Source of the DNA: 3-1-20CM-4-69-9 sp963833655
GTDB taxonomy: Bacteria > Actinomycetota > Thermoleophilia > Gaiellales > Gaiellaceae
Assembly (NCBI GenBank): GCA_963833655.1
Contig: CAWHYL010000001.1
Coordinates: 44,523-108,522, forward strand
Direction: 5' to 3'
Length of the DNA: 64,000 nucleotides
Shown: positions 56,819 through 64,000 of the stretch, piece by piece
Numbering within the stretch: the first letter of the stretch is position 1
Layout: every line of letters starts with the position of its first letter
The notes under the pieces: generated by a model
Database searches by the model: none
What the model saw: the letters and a program-made list of their open reading frames with translations, nothing else
What the model was told of the DNA's origin: nothing
Translations under genes and position numbers: made by a program

Positions 56819-56847
56819 GTTCCGCGGGTTCGATTCCTGCCGCCTCG
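56819..56847 (+). other. tRNA/tmRNA 3'-end-like fragment, possible attachment scar
   Basis: GCGGG-TTCGATT-CCTGC forms a T arm (one G-U) followed by CGCCTCGA, resembling the last ~30 nt of a tmRNA or tRNA. No body of such an RNA is upstream. Such ends are left by integrated elements. Confidence 0.4.
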
Positions 56848-57189
56848 ATGAGACGGGGGGTGCGGGAACACTCCGGGAACAAACGTCCCAACGACGCTCC
56901 GTCAGGCATGCGACGCGAACTGTCGAAACGCGCCAACCGTCCCGCTTCGAACCACCTGCCAGCACCGTCCACGACCCCCCGCGAACCCCCTGGAACTTCA
57001 AGTCATTGACGTGAGGAGGGCAGCGAGGCGCGAGGGCAGCTGCCGGTCTGCTCAACCGCCTGGTACGTGGCGAGGCGGTCGGCTCGCCAACTGCACGAAA
57101 TTCTTCCGTCGTCTACCCGTGTGAGCTACCAAGGCCGTCGCATGGGTGCAGCAGCGCGCACTGAAGGTCGCCAGCATCAACCGAAAGCT

Positions 57190-57229
57190 GAAGAGGGCGG
57201 CAGCGGCCTCATTGGCCGCCGCCCTCTTC
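57190..57229 (+). terminator. long GC-rich hairpin
   Basis: GAAGAGGGCGGCAGCGGCC pairs with GGCCGCCGCCCTCTTC around TCATT. No gene directly upstream accounts for it, so it may end a transcript from the PAP2 side or be a remnant. Confidence 0.5.
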
Positions 57230-57342
57230 AACCAGCCACACGACGAGCCGCCGTAGGCCAGCCCGCGCTGCTACAAGAAAACCGCATGACGCCTTAGCGC
57301 CGTAAACGAGTTGTCCGTGCCTCTCTACAAAAGGAGAGAAGA

Positions 57343-57711
57343 ATGGTCCGCGCAACTCTGGCTGCAATCGCGGCGGTGGCAGCAGCGCTCATCCTCACTG
57401 CAACCGCTTTCAGTCACGCAACCGCTGCTCCGATGCTGGTCGGCACCGTCGGCCCAAGCTTCCACATCACGCTGACGAAGGGCGGCAAGGTCGTAAAGAC
57501 GCTAAAACGAGGCAGCTACAAGTTTGTGATTCACGACAAGGCCTCGATCCATGCCTTCTCGCTTGATGGCCCTAACGGCTTTGCGCACGACTTCACCAAG
57601 ATCCCGTTCGTGGGAACGAAGACCGCGACGATCAAACTGAAGGCGGGCAAGTACAAGTACTACTGCCCGAACCATGAATCGACCATGTTCGGCCACTTCA
57701 AGGTGACGTAG
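57343..57711 (+). CDS. secreted cupredoxin (plastocyanin-like)
   Basis: A 122-aa exported copper protein: signal peptide 'LAAIAAVAAALILTATAFSHATA', core 'GPSFHITLTKGGKVVKTLKRGSYKFVIHDKASIHAFSLDGPNG', with ligand His in 'IHAFSL' and Cys, His and Met in 'YYCPNHESTMFGHFKV'. That set fits a type 1 copper site. It is probably an electron carrier or copper-binding protein. AAAGGAGAG precedes ATG 57343. Confidence 0.88.
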   Translation: MVRATLAAIAAVAAALILTATAFSHATAAPMLVGTVGPSFHITLTKGGKVVKTLKRGSYKFVIHDKASIHAFSLDGPNGFAHDFTKIPFVGTKTATIKLKAGKYKYYCPNHESTMFGHFKVT

Positions 57712-58142
57712 AGAGCACCGACGAGCGAGGGCCACGTCCGGAGCCTCTAGCTCGTCCGCCATATCAACGACGTCGACGTACCAGCCGCCGTTGCCAATGA
57801 TGCGGCCAATCGCACCCCCGTCGTCGGACACACAGTCCGTCGTCCGCCTCACGCGGCTCGACGATGCCTGCCGCCTTCTGGTGTGCGACCAGGCGGCTAG
57901 GCGCTGTGTGCCGGAACATTGTTGGCCGTCTACCACGCGCGCTACTAAGAGCGGCGCGGGAGACGCGGGCCTTCTCCGCGTCGAGTTCTGACTTAGCGAC
58001 GGCTCGTGAAGAATGCCGTTAGGCGGACGCGAGAAGGACCCCTCGGGTGACCTTCGGGTCGCTTCGTCTTTCCGGGAACACATCGAAAGCAGCTACGGCG
58101 TCGCCAGCATCCTGCGTCCGATAGTCGCAGCATGATTGGTTC
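57712..58142. other. 431-bp intergenic stretch, no gene recognised
   Basis: Holds one hairpin-motif copy (57878-57898) and a CATGAT box 6 nt before the next start. No other feature could be supported. Confidence 0.45.
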
Positions 58143-59135
58143 GTGGTCGGGACGGGCCTGGCGAAAGGGCAAGAGGCCGAAGAGCCGGACGTTCCCGTCC
58201 CACAGACGTCCATCCTCATGGCGACAGCGATCGTCGGGGGGCTCATCGGGGCGGCGATCGTCCTTATTTGGGAACCTGATTGGAGCGATCCTCAGAAGCG
58301 TCTTGCGGACTCCGGTCCGTTCGTGCTCTGGATCGCGTTGACCGTGGCGCAGACGATGCTTTGGGCCGCCGCTCTTCCGTGGCTCGTCGTGACCCTGCGC
58401 CGTCACTGGCGCGGGCGGCAGCCGGGCTCGGTGAGGCGAGAGGTCGTACCCTCCGCCTTCGTTTTCGCTCTGGCGCTCGTCGCATTCGCAGTTATCCCCC
58501 ATTTCACCCGCACGCTTCATACGGCGCCGCGGGACCTAATTCCGGGGACGGCGTACAGGATCGGCGTGCTGACAGGGCTCGCCGGGGTCGTCGCTCTCGT
58601 CGCAGCGATCTCGATCTGGCTGATCCGAGGGCGCGTCGAGGTGCTTGCGGCCGGACGGAAGCTGACAGGTGTCGAGCTCCGAGCGTATCTCGGCCTTCGC
58701 TCCGACCTCGAACGGCTGCTCGGATTTCTCGGTGCAGTGATTGGGTTGGCGGTGCTCACGGTTGCGGCGCTTCGGCAGGTTGTCGTACAGGAGTACGACC
58801 ACCACAAATTCCGGCCCGAGAAAGTCCCGCCGGTGCACTTTCCGCCCGAGATCTTGATTCTTTACGGCGTCGTGCTCACGCTCCTAGTCGCGCTCGTCTA
58901 CCTCCCGACCTGGGCCACGATGCAGCGGGCCGGGTCGCTGCTGCGTGACGGCGTCGCACGTCCCCCCGAGCCGACGAGCGACCAGTTCGAGGCTCAGTTG
59001 CAGAAGCGTGCCGCTCTCGACGACCTGCTTGGCCTGCGAGTCTCCGCCAGCGCCAGCTTCAAGGCGGGCGTTGCGATCCTCTCGCCGCTGCTCGCGAGCC
59101 TAACCTCGCTGTTGCCCAAGCTAGGCGGGACATAG
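58143..59135 (+). CDS. 330-aa polytopic membrane protein, unknown
   Basis: Six hydrophobic helices: 'ILMATAIVGGLIGAAIVLIW', 'FVLWIALTVAQTMLWAAALPWLVV', 'VPSAFVFALALVAFAVIPHF', 'IGVLTGLAGVVALVAAISIWLI', 'LLGFLGAVIGLAVLTVAAL' and 'EILILYGVVLTLLVALVYLPTW'. A conserved-looking charged loop has 'EYDHHKFRPEKVPPVHFPPE'. No family is recognised. CATGAT lies 6 nt before the GTG start. Confidence 0.65.
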   Translation: MVGTGLAKGQEAEEPDVPVPQTSILMATAIVGGLIGAAIVLIWEPDWSDPQKRLADSGPFVLWIALTVAQTMLWAAALPWLVVTLRRHWRGRQPGSVRREVVPSAFVFALALVAFAVIPHFTRTLHTAPRDLIPGTAYRIGVLTGLAGVVALVAAISIWLIRGRVEVLAAGRKLTGVELRAYLGLRSDLERLLGFLGAVIGLAVLTVAALRQVVVQEYDHHKFRPEKVPPVHFPPEILILYGVVLTLLVALVYLPTWATMQRAGSLLRDGVARPPEPTSDQFEAQLQKRAALDDLLGLRVSASASFKAGVAILSPLLASLTSLLPKLGGT

Positions 59136-59652
59136 CATAAGGAAATGTCGGCGGGATGACGGCTAGCTCCCACCGTTTACGGGTTGCCGTGCTGCAACCC
59201 GCCGCGTGGCGGAACGCCGGCGCCGTCAAACGAGCCAACTCAGTCGTTGCACGCTGGAGTCTTCCACCAAGTAAGTGCTGGTTGCAACCAAAGGATTGTG
59301 GCTCGTCAAGCGAGTGGTGTTAGCCACTCGGACAACGAAGCGTCGAACAGCTACGAGTCGAGATAGACGGAGCGGTCGAGCCAAGCTCGTCTGGAAGGAC
59401 ACGGTGTCGTTCGCACGGTGAGACGGTCGACGTCTGCTCGACGTCAGAACCCAGGGCGCTGGATGGCCCAGTCATATCGCGAAAAGAGAGGGAATGATGT
59501 TCAGTTCAAGTCAAGAGATGAGGAGGGAGAGCTTCGACCGAGATGCGCGATTGCTGCGTCAGCGCTAGTTGAAGTCAACGCCGGCCACTATCTCGACAAC
59601 CTGTCGCGTGTGTGGGTAGCCGTACTGCGAGCAGCCGGGTTGCACGCTGGTT
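59136..59652. other. 517-bp intergenic stretch, no gene recognised
   Basis: Only short unrelated frames without ribosome sites are present. No RNA gene or long repeat was recognised. Confidence 0.45.
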
Positions 59653-60747
59653 GTGGCCAAGCCCGCGCGACAGGGTTGGGGTATGCAGCGCCGCTCCCAG
59701 GGCCTGGACAGAAATTCGTTGCAGCGTTGGCAGTCGACGCTGACCGAGCTCCACCGTCGGCTCAAGCCCATCAAAAGCTGGGTCCCGCGGCGCGCGGCCC
59801 GGATCGTCGTTCTGGCGGGTGCCGCCGCTCTGCTGATTTGGGTCGCGCTTCGATCGAGATCTTTCCTGTCGCCGCTCGGAGACGTGACCCACCCAAGTCC
59901 GGGCTGGCTGACGCTCGCAGTCGTCGCTGAGGCGGCGTCGCTCGGTGCGTACGCGTTGATCGTTCGCAGACTGCTCGGGTTCGGCAACGTGCCGGCGCGG
60001 CTGCGCGCATTGCTGCGGGCGACGGTCGGGGGGATCGCGATGAGCGCCTCGCTCCCCGGGGGTCAAGCAGCTTCCGCGGCCTACTGGTACAGGCAACTTC
60101 GCCGCGAGGGAGCAGACGGGGGACTGGCTGCGCTTGCGATGGTCGGTTCGATGATCGCCGGCGTGCTCTCGCTCGCTGGAGTGCTCGTCATCGGCGTGGC
60201 CCTGGCAGGTGGGCATGGACCGCTCGCGGCCGCGCGTGTCCCCATCCTCGCCGCTGGCATTGCGTTGCTCGTGGCCCATTTGATCCTGCGCCGGCGGATC
60301 GGTCGTGCCTCGGCCTGGTTCGCCCGGCGTTTCGCACCGTCCCTCCCGCACGACGTCGCAGCCAGCCCGCGCAGCATCTTCGCGATTGGTGGACTTGCGT
60401 ATGCCAACTGGCTCTTCGACTGCGCCTGCCTTGCCGCGGCGCTTGCGGCCGTCCACGCGAGCGTGCCGGTGCAGAGCATCGTGCTCACCTATGCGATCGC
60501 GCAGCTCGTAGCAAGCGTGCCACTCCTTCCCGGCGGCGGCGGCACGGTCGAGATCAGCCTCGCGCTCGGCTTCGCGGCATTTGGACACACATCAGGACAC
60601 GTTGTCGCCGGCGTCATCCTGTTCCGGCTAATCAGCTGCTGGGGGCTCGTGCCGGTCGGGTGGCTCGCTGTCGCTCTCGACGGCAAGCGGCTCCCGACCC
60701 GGAAGGCCGTCGACCCTCGCAAGCGCGTGCCGCTTCCAGCGACCTAG
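59653..60747 (+). CDS. lysylphosphatidylglycerol synthase-type (UPF0104) transmembrane protein
   Basis: A 364-aa membrane protein of the LPG_synthase_TM/AglD family. Visible are 'LAVVAEAASLGAYALIVRRLLGFG', 'GGIAMSASLPGGQAASAAYWYRQLRREGADGGLAALAMVGSMIAGVLSL', 'LTYAIAQLVASVPLLPGGGGTVEISLALGFAAFG' and 'AGVILFRLISCWGLVPVGWLAVAL', the pattern of MprF flippase-type domains. It may flip or transfer lipid-linked groups. No catalytic MprF C-domain is present. The start could also be ATG 59683. Confidence 0.8.
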   Translation: MAKPARQGWGMQRRSQGLDRNSLQRWQSTLTELHRRLKPIKSWVPRRAARIVVLAGAAALLIWVALRSRSFLSPLGDVTHPSPGWLTLAVVAEAASLGAYALIVRRLLGFGNVPARLRALLRATVGGIAMSASLPGGQAASAAYWYRQLRREGADGGLAALAMVGSMIAGVLSLAGVLVIGVALAGGHGPLAAARVPILAAGIALLVAHLILRRRIGRASAWFARRFAPSLPHDVAASPRSIFAIGGLAYANWLFDCACLAAALAAVHASVPVQSIVLTYAIAQLVASVPLLPGGGGTVEISLALGFAAFGHTSGHVVAGVILFRLISCWGLVPVGWLAVALDGKRLPTRKAVDPRKRVPLPAT

Positions 60748-60962
60748 CCGTAACGACCACAACCTTTGAGACGCGGTCTGATCTGGCGGCCCCGCGAGCT
60801 TGCGGATTGTCGAAGACCCCAAATCGCCTACTTGCCTGCAGCCACTTACGTGACGAGTCGCTCCCGGCCGGAGTGATGTTCTGCTAAACGCGCGCACGCG
60901 CGTGAAACGTGATGGATGGTTGGGCCGGGCTTACTGTCCCGCTAGTCCCTGCCGTAAGGAGT

Positions 60963-61370
60963 TCAGTAACGGCCGAGTTCGACCAAGCGCTCGTCGCTGA
61001 TCCCGAAGTGGTGGGCGATTTCATGGAGTACGACCCGGCGCACTTCGCGGCGTAGCGTGTCTGGGTCGTGTCCGTAGAGTCGGAGGAGCGGACCGCGGAA
61101 GATCGTGATCTTGTCCGGCAACACGGCGGCGTAGGAGCTGCCGCGTCTGGTGAGCGGTACACCCTGGTAGAGGCCAAGCAGTGGCTGGCCGGCTGGTGGC
61201 TCCTCTTCGATCACGATCTCGACATTCGACATCCGCGTACGCAGATCCGGTGGCAGCGAGACCAGCGCGTTTCGTGCGTACTCCTGAAATTCGGAATGTG
61301 AATCGTGAGGGCTCGGCTCCGCGAAGGAAGGGTAGATACCGGGAGCGCTTCCCGCGTGACCGGGGCGCAT
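60963..61370 (-). CDS. zincin-like metallopeptidase-family protein
   Basis: A 135-aa protein of the minimal-gluzincin (DUF1025) family: 'FQEYARNALVSLPPDLRTRMSNVEIVIEEEPP', 'LLGLYQGVPLTRRGSSYAAVLPDKITIFRGPLLRLYG' and the active site 'EVRRVVLHEIAHHFGISDERLVELGRY' (H-E-x-x-H plus a downstream D-E). It may be a protease or a bound-metal adaptor. The ATG at 61370 adds a ~25-residue tail that homologs lack. Confidence 0.85.
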   Translation of the reverse strand: MRPGHAGSAPGIYPSFAEPSPHDSHSEFQEYARNALVSLPPDLRTRMSNVEIVIEEEPPAGQPLLGLYQGVPLTRRGSSYAAVLPDKITIFRGPLLRLYGHDPDTLRREVRRVVLHEIAHHFGISDERLVELGRY

Positions 61371-61622
61371 CGCATCGCCCTCGAAGACTCCTGGTCGCGC
61401 CGTTGACTCTGTCGTGTCCGGGGTTGGGTGCCGCACGGGGATGGAGACGTTGGCGCTTGCACGCGGGGGCGCCAGGCCGCCAGCCGCTAGCGCGGGCTGT
61501 GCGCGTGCGGCGGGGTCGCTTCTTTGTCGCGGCTGAGCACTTCTTCCGTGAGGAAAGAAAGAGGGGTCTTCGGGCGTCCTGTTGTCAGGAAACAGTCGGA
61601 CTGCGGCAGGAAGAAGGCGAAG

Positions 61623-62393
61623 ATGGGTGGGACTGCCGCTTCGACGCGCTCGGTCGCAGCCTCCGAGGCGCATGGAAAGCAAGAGAGTCGCTTGTTCGCG
61701 TTGCTGCCGGCCTGGATCCGGTCCTGGGTGTCTGCGCGCTTTGGCGGCGTGGCGGCGCCGGTGCGGCGCGGCTATGCGGTCTGGGCTGCTGTCGGCTTGG
61801 TGATTGCGGTGCCGGAGATTTGGGCGGCGGCCGCGAAGCCCCCGTGGCCGACGATTTCCGGCACGGTCGGCCACTTGGAGGCGCGATGGAACGTTGTCGC
61901 GGTGATCGTGGTTGCCGTTCTCGTCCTCGTTGCTGCCAATGCGGTGCGGTTGCCGCTGGCACGAGAGGGAGACGCGGCACGGCTGCGGCAGGCGGACGGG
62001 CGCGTGTTGGGTAGAACGAGGGGAGGCAGGTTCACGCCTTATCCCGATCGGGACGAAGAGCTGTCGCCGCTGCTCTACTTGCCGGTCGCTCTCGTCTGTG
62101 TCGCCGGTGGCGGTTTCCTCGCGGCTGCCTCGACCGAGAACAAGTGGGCGCTGGGGTACGTTCTCTACGGGCTGATCGCCGTGTTTTGCGTGGTCGTGCC
62201 CAGCGCGCTGGCGGTTGCGCCGTTGCCGGACGTGCCGTTCGCGGGCGTGTTTGCGACACTGGCCGATCTGCAGCGTCGCCTGCATGTGGTCGCGTTGGTG
62301 CTGCTCGCGGGGCTGGTAGTTCTGCTGATCCATCTGGCCTTCTATCCGTGGCCCGACGTCTTCCGCCACCACCCCGCAATCGGTTCGGGATAG
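61623..62393 (+). CDS. 256-aa membrane protein, unknown
   Basis: Five hydrophobic segments: 'AVWAAVGLVIAVPEIWAAA', 'VVAVIVVAVLVLVAANAV', 'LLYLPVALVCVAGGGFLAAAS', 'YVLYGLIAVFCVVVPSALAV' and 'VVALVLLAGLVVLLIHLAFYPW'. A charged loop 'GRTRGGRFTPYPDRDEE' lies between them. No family is recognised. GAAGG precedes ATG 61623. Confidence 0.6.
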   Translation: MGGTAASTRSVAASEAHGKQESRLFALLPAWIRSWVSARFGGVAAPVRRGYAVWAAVGLVIAVPEIWAAAAKPPWPTISGTVGHLEARWNVVAVIVVAVLVLVAANAVRLPLAREGDAARLRQADGRVLGRTRGGRFTPYPDRDEELSPLLYLPVALVCVAGGGFLAAASTENKWALGYVLYGLIAVFCVVVPSALAVAPLPDVPFAGVFATLADLQRRLHVVALVLLAGLVVLLIHLAFYPWPDVFRHHPAIGSG

Positions 62394-62529
62394 GTAACCC
62401 GATGACGGTGATTGTCCAGATAAGAGCGCCTATCGATAAGCGAGCGCGGAAATCCGCGCCGGAAATCGACGTTCGGTTTGGGTGGGCCGGGCTTCGGCTC
62501 GAAGGCCTGGGCAGCGAAAGGTGGGGCCG

Positions 62530-63237
62530 ATGACCGTCGTCGAACCCGCTGTAACGACGGCGCCGGCTCGGGTGATCGCGCGGCATGAGCGCTGGCGGAT
62601 AGCGTGGCCGAGTTGGGCCCCGAAGACTTTGATCGTTACCGCCGGCCTGACATTGGCGACCGCGTGGGTGTTTCCGGCGTTGACGCACCAGTGGCAGGAC
62701 CGGCAGAAGGCGCGCGAGTTGTCGGCGGGGCTGGTGACGCAGATCAGCAAGCAGACGTCGCAGGCGTTGGTGACGAGCCAGTTCTTCAGTGGCGGTCGAA
62801 ACCCGTTCTTGGTCGCGCATCAGTTCAACCAGAAACTGTTCAACCAACTCGACCTTGACTGGCGCGACGCGAGCGCGGAAATTGCGGGACAGCTGCAAGC
62901 GTATTACTCGCCGGCTGTGCTCGATCGCTGGGAGACGTACCGGCGACTGGTCGAAAGAACGTACTTCCTGGCCACGCTTGATATGTCTCGTCGTGCCGCG
63001 ACGATCCGGACGCTGCGAGAGCACTTCGGCGACACCAACTGGAAGCACTGGCACGGGAACCTGCTCCGCAAGCCGTGGGTCGAGCGTGCTGGCGCGATCG
63101 CTGCGATCAAGGCGTACTTGAGAGTGTCAGGTGCGCTTCTGGGCGAGAGCTCAAAGATCGACGACGCAGTCCTTCACGATCACCCCGCCGGCTTCAGCAC
63201 CCAGCCGATCGACATCATCCACGACCTCTTGCCGTAG
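62530..63237 (+). CDS. 235-aa membrane-anchored protein, unknown
   Basis: One N-terminal transmembrane helix (TLIVTAGLTLATAWVFPAL) then a helical soluble domain with 'QKARELSAGLVTQISKQTSQALVTSQFFSGGRNP', 'YYSPAVLDRWETYRRLVERTYFLATLDMSRRAATIRTLREHFG' and 'WVERAGAIAAIKAYLRVSGALLGESSKIDDAVLHDHP'. It probably faces the outside. GAAAGGTGG precedes ATG 62530. No family is recognised. Confidence 0.6.
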   Translation: MTVVEPAVTTAPARVIARHERWRIAWPSWAPKTLIVTAGLTLATAWVFPALTHQWQDRQKARELSAGLVTQISKQTSQALVTSQFFSGGRNPFLVAHQFNQKLFNQLDLDWRDASAEIAGQLQAYYSPAVLDRWETYRRLVERTYFLATLDMSRRAATIRTLREHFGDTNWKHWHGNLLRKPWVERAGAIAAIKAYLRVSGALLGESSKIDDAVLHDHPAGFSTQPIDIIHDLLP

Positions 63238-63431
63238 GCGCCTAGGTTGCGATTGAGATCAAAGAACGCATGGGCAAGCTCGGATACACGCGGCCGACCA
63301 CGCACCACCGCGAAGAGCCCGGCCGCGTGTTCTATCGTGGCCCTGAATGCTGGCCGGAGCGGGTCTGAGTCGCCGCACAGTGTTCGCCGGTCGCTGAATT
63401 CAAGCCTCGACTTTCAAGCCTGGAGCTTGCT

Positions 63432-64000
63432 GTGCGCCAGCGCGAGTGTCTGATCGTTGTCCTGGTCTCGGTCCTGATGGTTGGCTGCCAGGGGACGAAG
63501 CAGAGTGGCGGGACCGGCGACGCGCACCGCGTGAACTTCGCAGGAGCGGCAAAGCCGCCGGAGGGGAACACGGCGAACCACGAGGTGTTCGACCCTGGAA
63601 CCGAGCCGGCGGTGCCTTCTCGACCTACCACCGGTACCCGCAAGCCGGCTGCGACACCCTCGGTCGCGAGTCCGCATCGATTGCGCATCCGTCGATGTGA
63701 GGTTGCGATCTTTCCCTGCCCATTCGATGGCGTCGCTCAAGGCGATTTCGGTTCGCCACCGGACCCCAACGCCGCTGTCGGCGCCGGCGACATCGTCGAA
63801 GTTGTCAACGACCAGATCCGCGTCACAAACCGGCTCGGAGCGGTGCTGTGTCATGGCTCGAAGACTCTGCAGGAGCTTCTGATGACCAGCGACCAGCTGA
63901 CCGATCCACGGGTGCAGTTCGACAACGTGAATCAGCGCTTCAGTCTCTCGGTTACCGTCAGCCATCAAGGCGCCTCGGACGCGCCCGCTATGCATGTAGC
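63432..64000 (+). CDS. lipoprotein, 3' end outside the window
   Basis: Begins with GTG 63432 (GGAG 6 nt upstream): signal peptide and lipobox 'CLIVVLVSVLMVGCQGTKQSGG', a Pro/Thr-rich linker, then 'FGSPPDPNAAVGAGDIVEVVNDQIRVTNRLGAVLCHGSKTLQELLMTSDQLTDPRVQFDNVNQRFSLSVTVS'. This resembles beta-propeller-like extracellular proteins with 'PPDpngAvG...VevvN' starts. The frame stays open to base 64000, so the end is unknown. Confidence 0.6.
   Translation, partial: MRQRECLIVVLVSVLMVGCQGTKQSGGTGDAHRVNFAGAAKPPEGNTANHEVFDPGTEPAVPSRPTTGTRKPAATPSVASPHRLRIRRCEVAIFPCPFDGVAQGDFGSPPDPNAAVGAGDIVEVVNDQIRVTNRLGAVLCHGSKTLQELLMTSDQLTDPRVQFDNVNQRFSLSVTVSHQGASDAPAMHV

Larger units (their letters stand above)
56562..57342. 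other. 781-bp intergenic stretch, no gene recognised
   Basis: Codon pattern and content show no convincing gene. It holds a tRNA/tmRNA-3'-end-like fragment (56819-56847), the hairpin motif at 57059, and a strong hairpin at 57190-57229. Confidence 0.5.

Noticed and set aside
57067..57297. 76-codon frame between hairpins
   Set aside because: It runs through the strong hairpin at 57190, has no ribosome site or family match, and its composition is non-coding.

Overview
The window is a high-GC, gene-dense chromosomal segment, most likely from an actinobacterium of the Thermoleophilia/Gaiellales type. The signs are a mismatch endonuclease NucS, an actinobacterial phage-shock set (PspA, HtpX, PspAB), split NHEJ-type polymerase and ligase genes, a Flp/Tad pilus locus with a VWA-TadB fusion, and many genes that look leaderless. 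In about 17 genes a TANNNT or GATGAT -10 box lies only 6-8 nt before the start codon. The lineage is inferred from gene content; no rRNA is present.

Layout. 1-1743: minus-strand amino-acid-type ABC importer (ATPase edge, permease, lipoprotein). 1765-4426: LigD-type polymerase and ATP-dependent ligase, then a fused ferritin-like protein. 4428-4650 and 17301-17524: two copies of a multi-hairpin intergenic repeat. 4660-10943: housekeeping genes (thioredoxin-like, FabF, O-methyltransferase, flavin reductase, Ca2+ exchanger, J-domain protein, tRNA-Ser). 10999-17302: YihY, SerS, a HAD hydrolase, a membrane protein fused to a cytochrome c domain, HtpX and PspAB. 17605-24745: an operon behind three perfect palindromes (ribbon-helix-helix protein, 57-aa protein, DUF4097, two MFS exporters), then PspA, an MBL hydrolase and two LuxR-type regulators. 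25000-33000: small enzymes (EVE, isochorismatase, GFA, cupins, VOC, peptidase S51, esterase), some decayed genes, and a secreted repeat protein.

33051-45702: sensor kinase and Flp/Tad pilus locus. It holds prepilin peptidase TadV, two Flp pilins separated by an IS481 element with a 6-bp target duplication, frameshifted TadE and TadG, CpaB, CpaE (broken N-terminus), CpaF, VWA-TadB, TadC and an isoprenylcysteine-methyltransferase-like protein. The pilus ATPase and platform are intact while the minor pseudopilins are riddled with frameshifts.

45699-53426: mixed genes including a scarred stretch (47472-49620) with two 5'-truncated genes head to head and two decaying copies of the nucS 5' end upstream of intact nucS. 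nucS is translationally coupled to a RuBisCO-like protein. tRNA-Ala(CGC) lies at 53354.

53430-64000: downstream of tRNA-Ala the sequence is less tightly packed. It has a tautomerase/RidA/TetR/cupin cluster with duplicated TetR operators, a PAP2 phosphatase, a cupredoxin, membrane proteins, a short hairpin motif present four times, a tRNA/tmRNA-3'-end-like fragment, and a lipoprotein gene that runs off the window. This could be accessory DNA, but no integrase is visible. No CRISPR array, rRNA operon or prophage module was seen.
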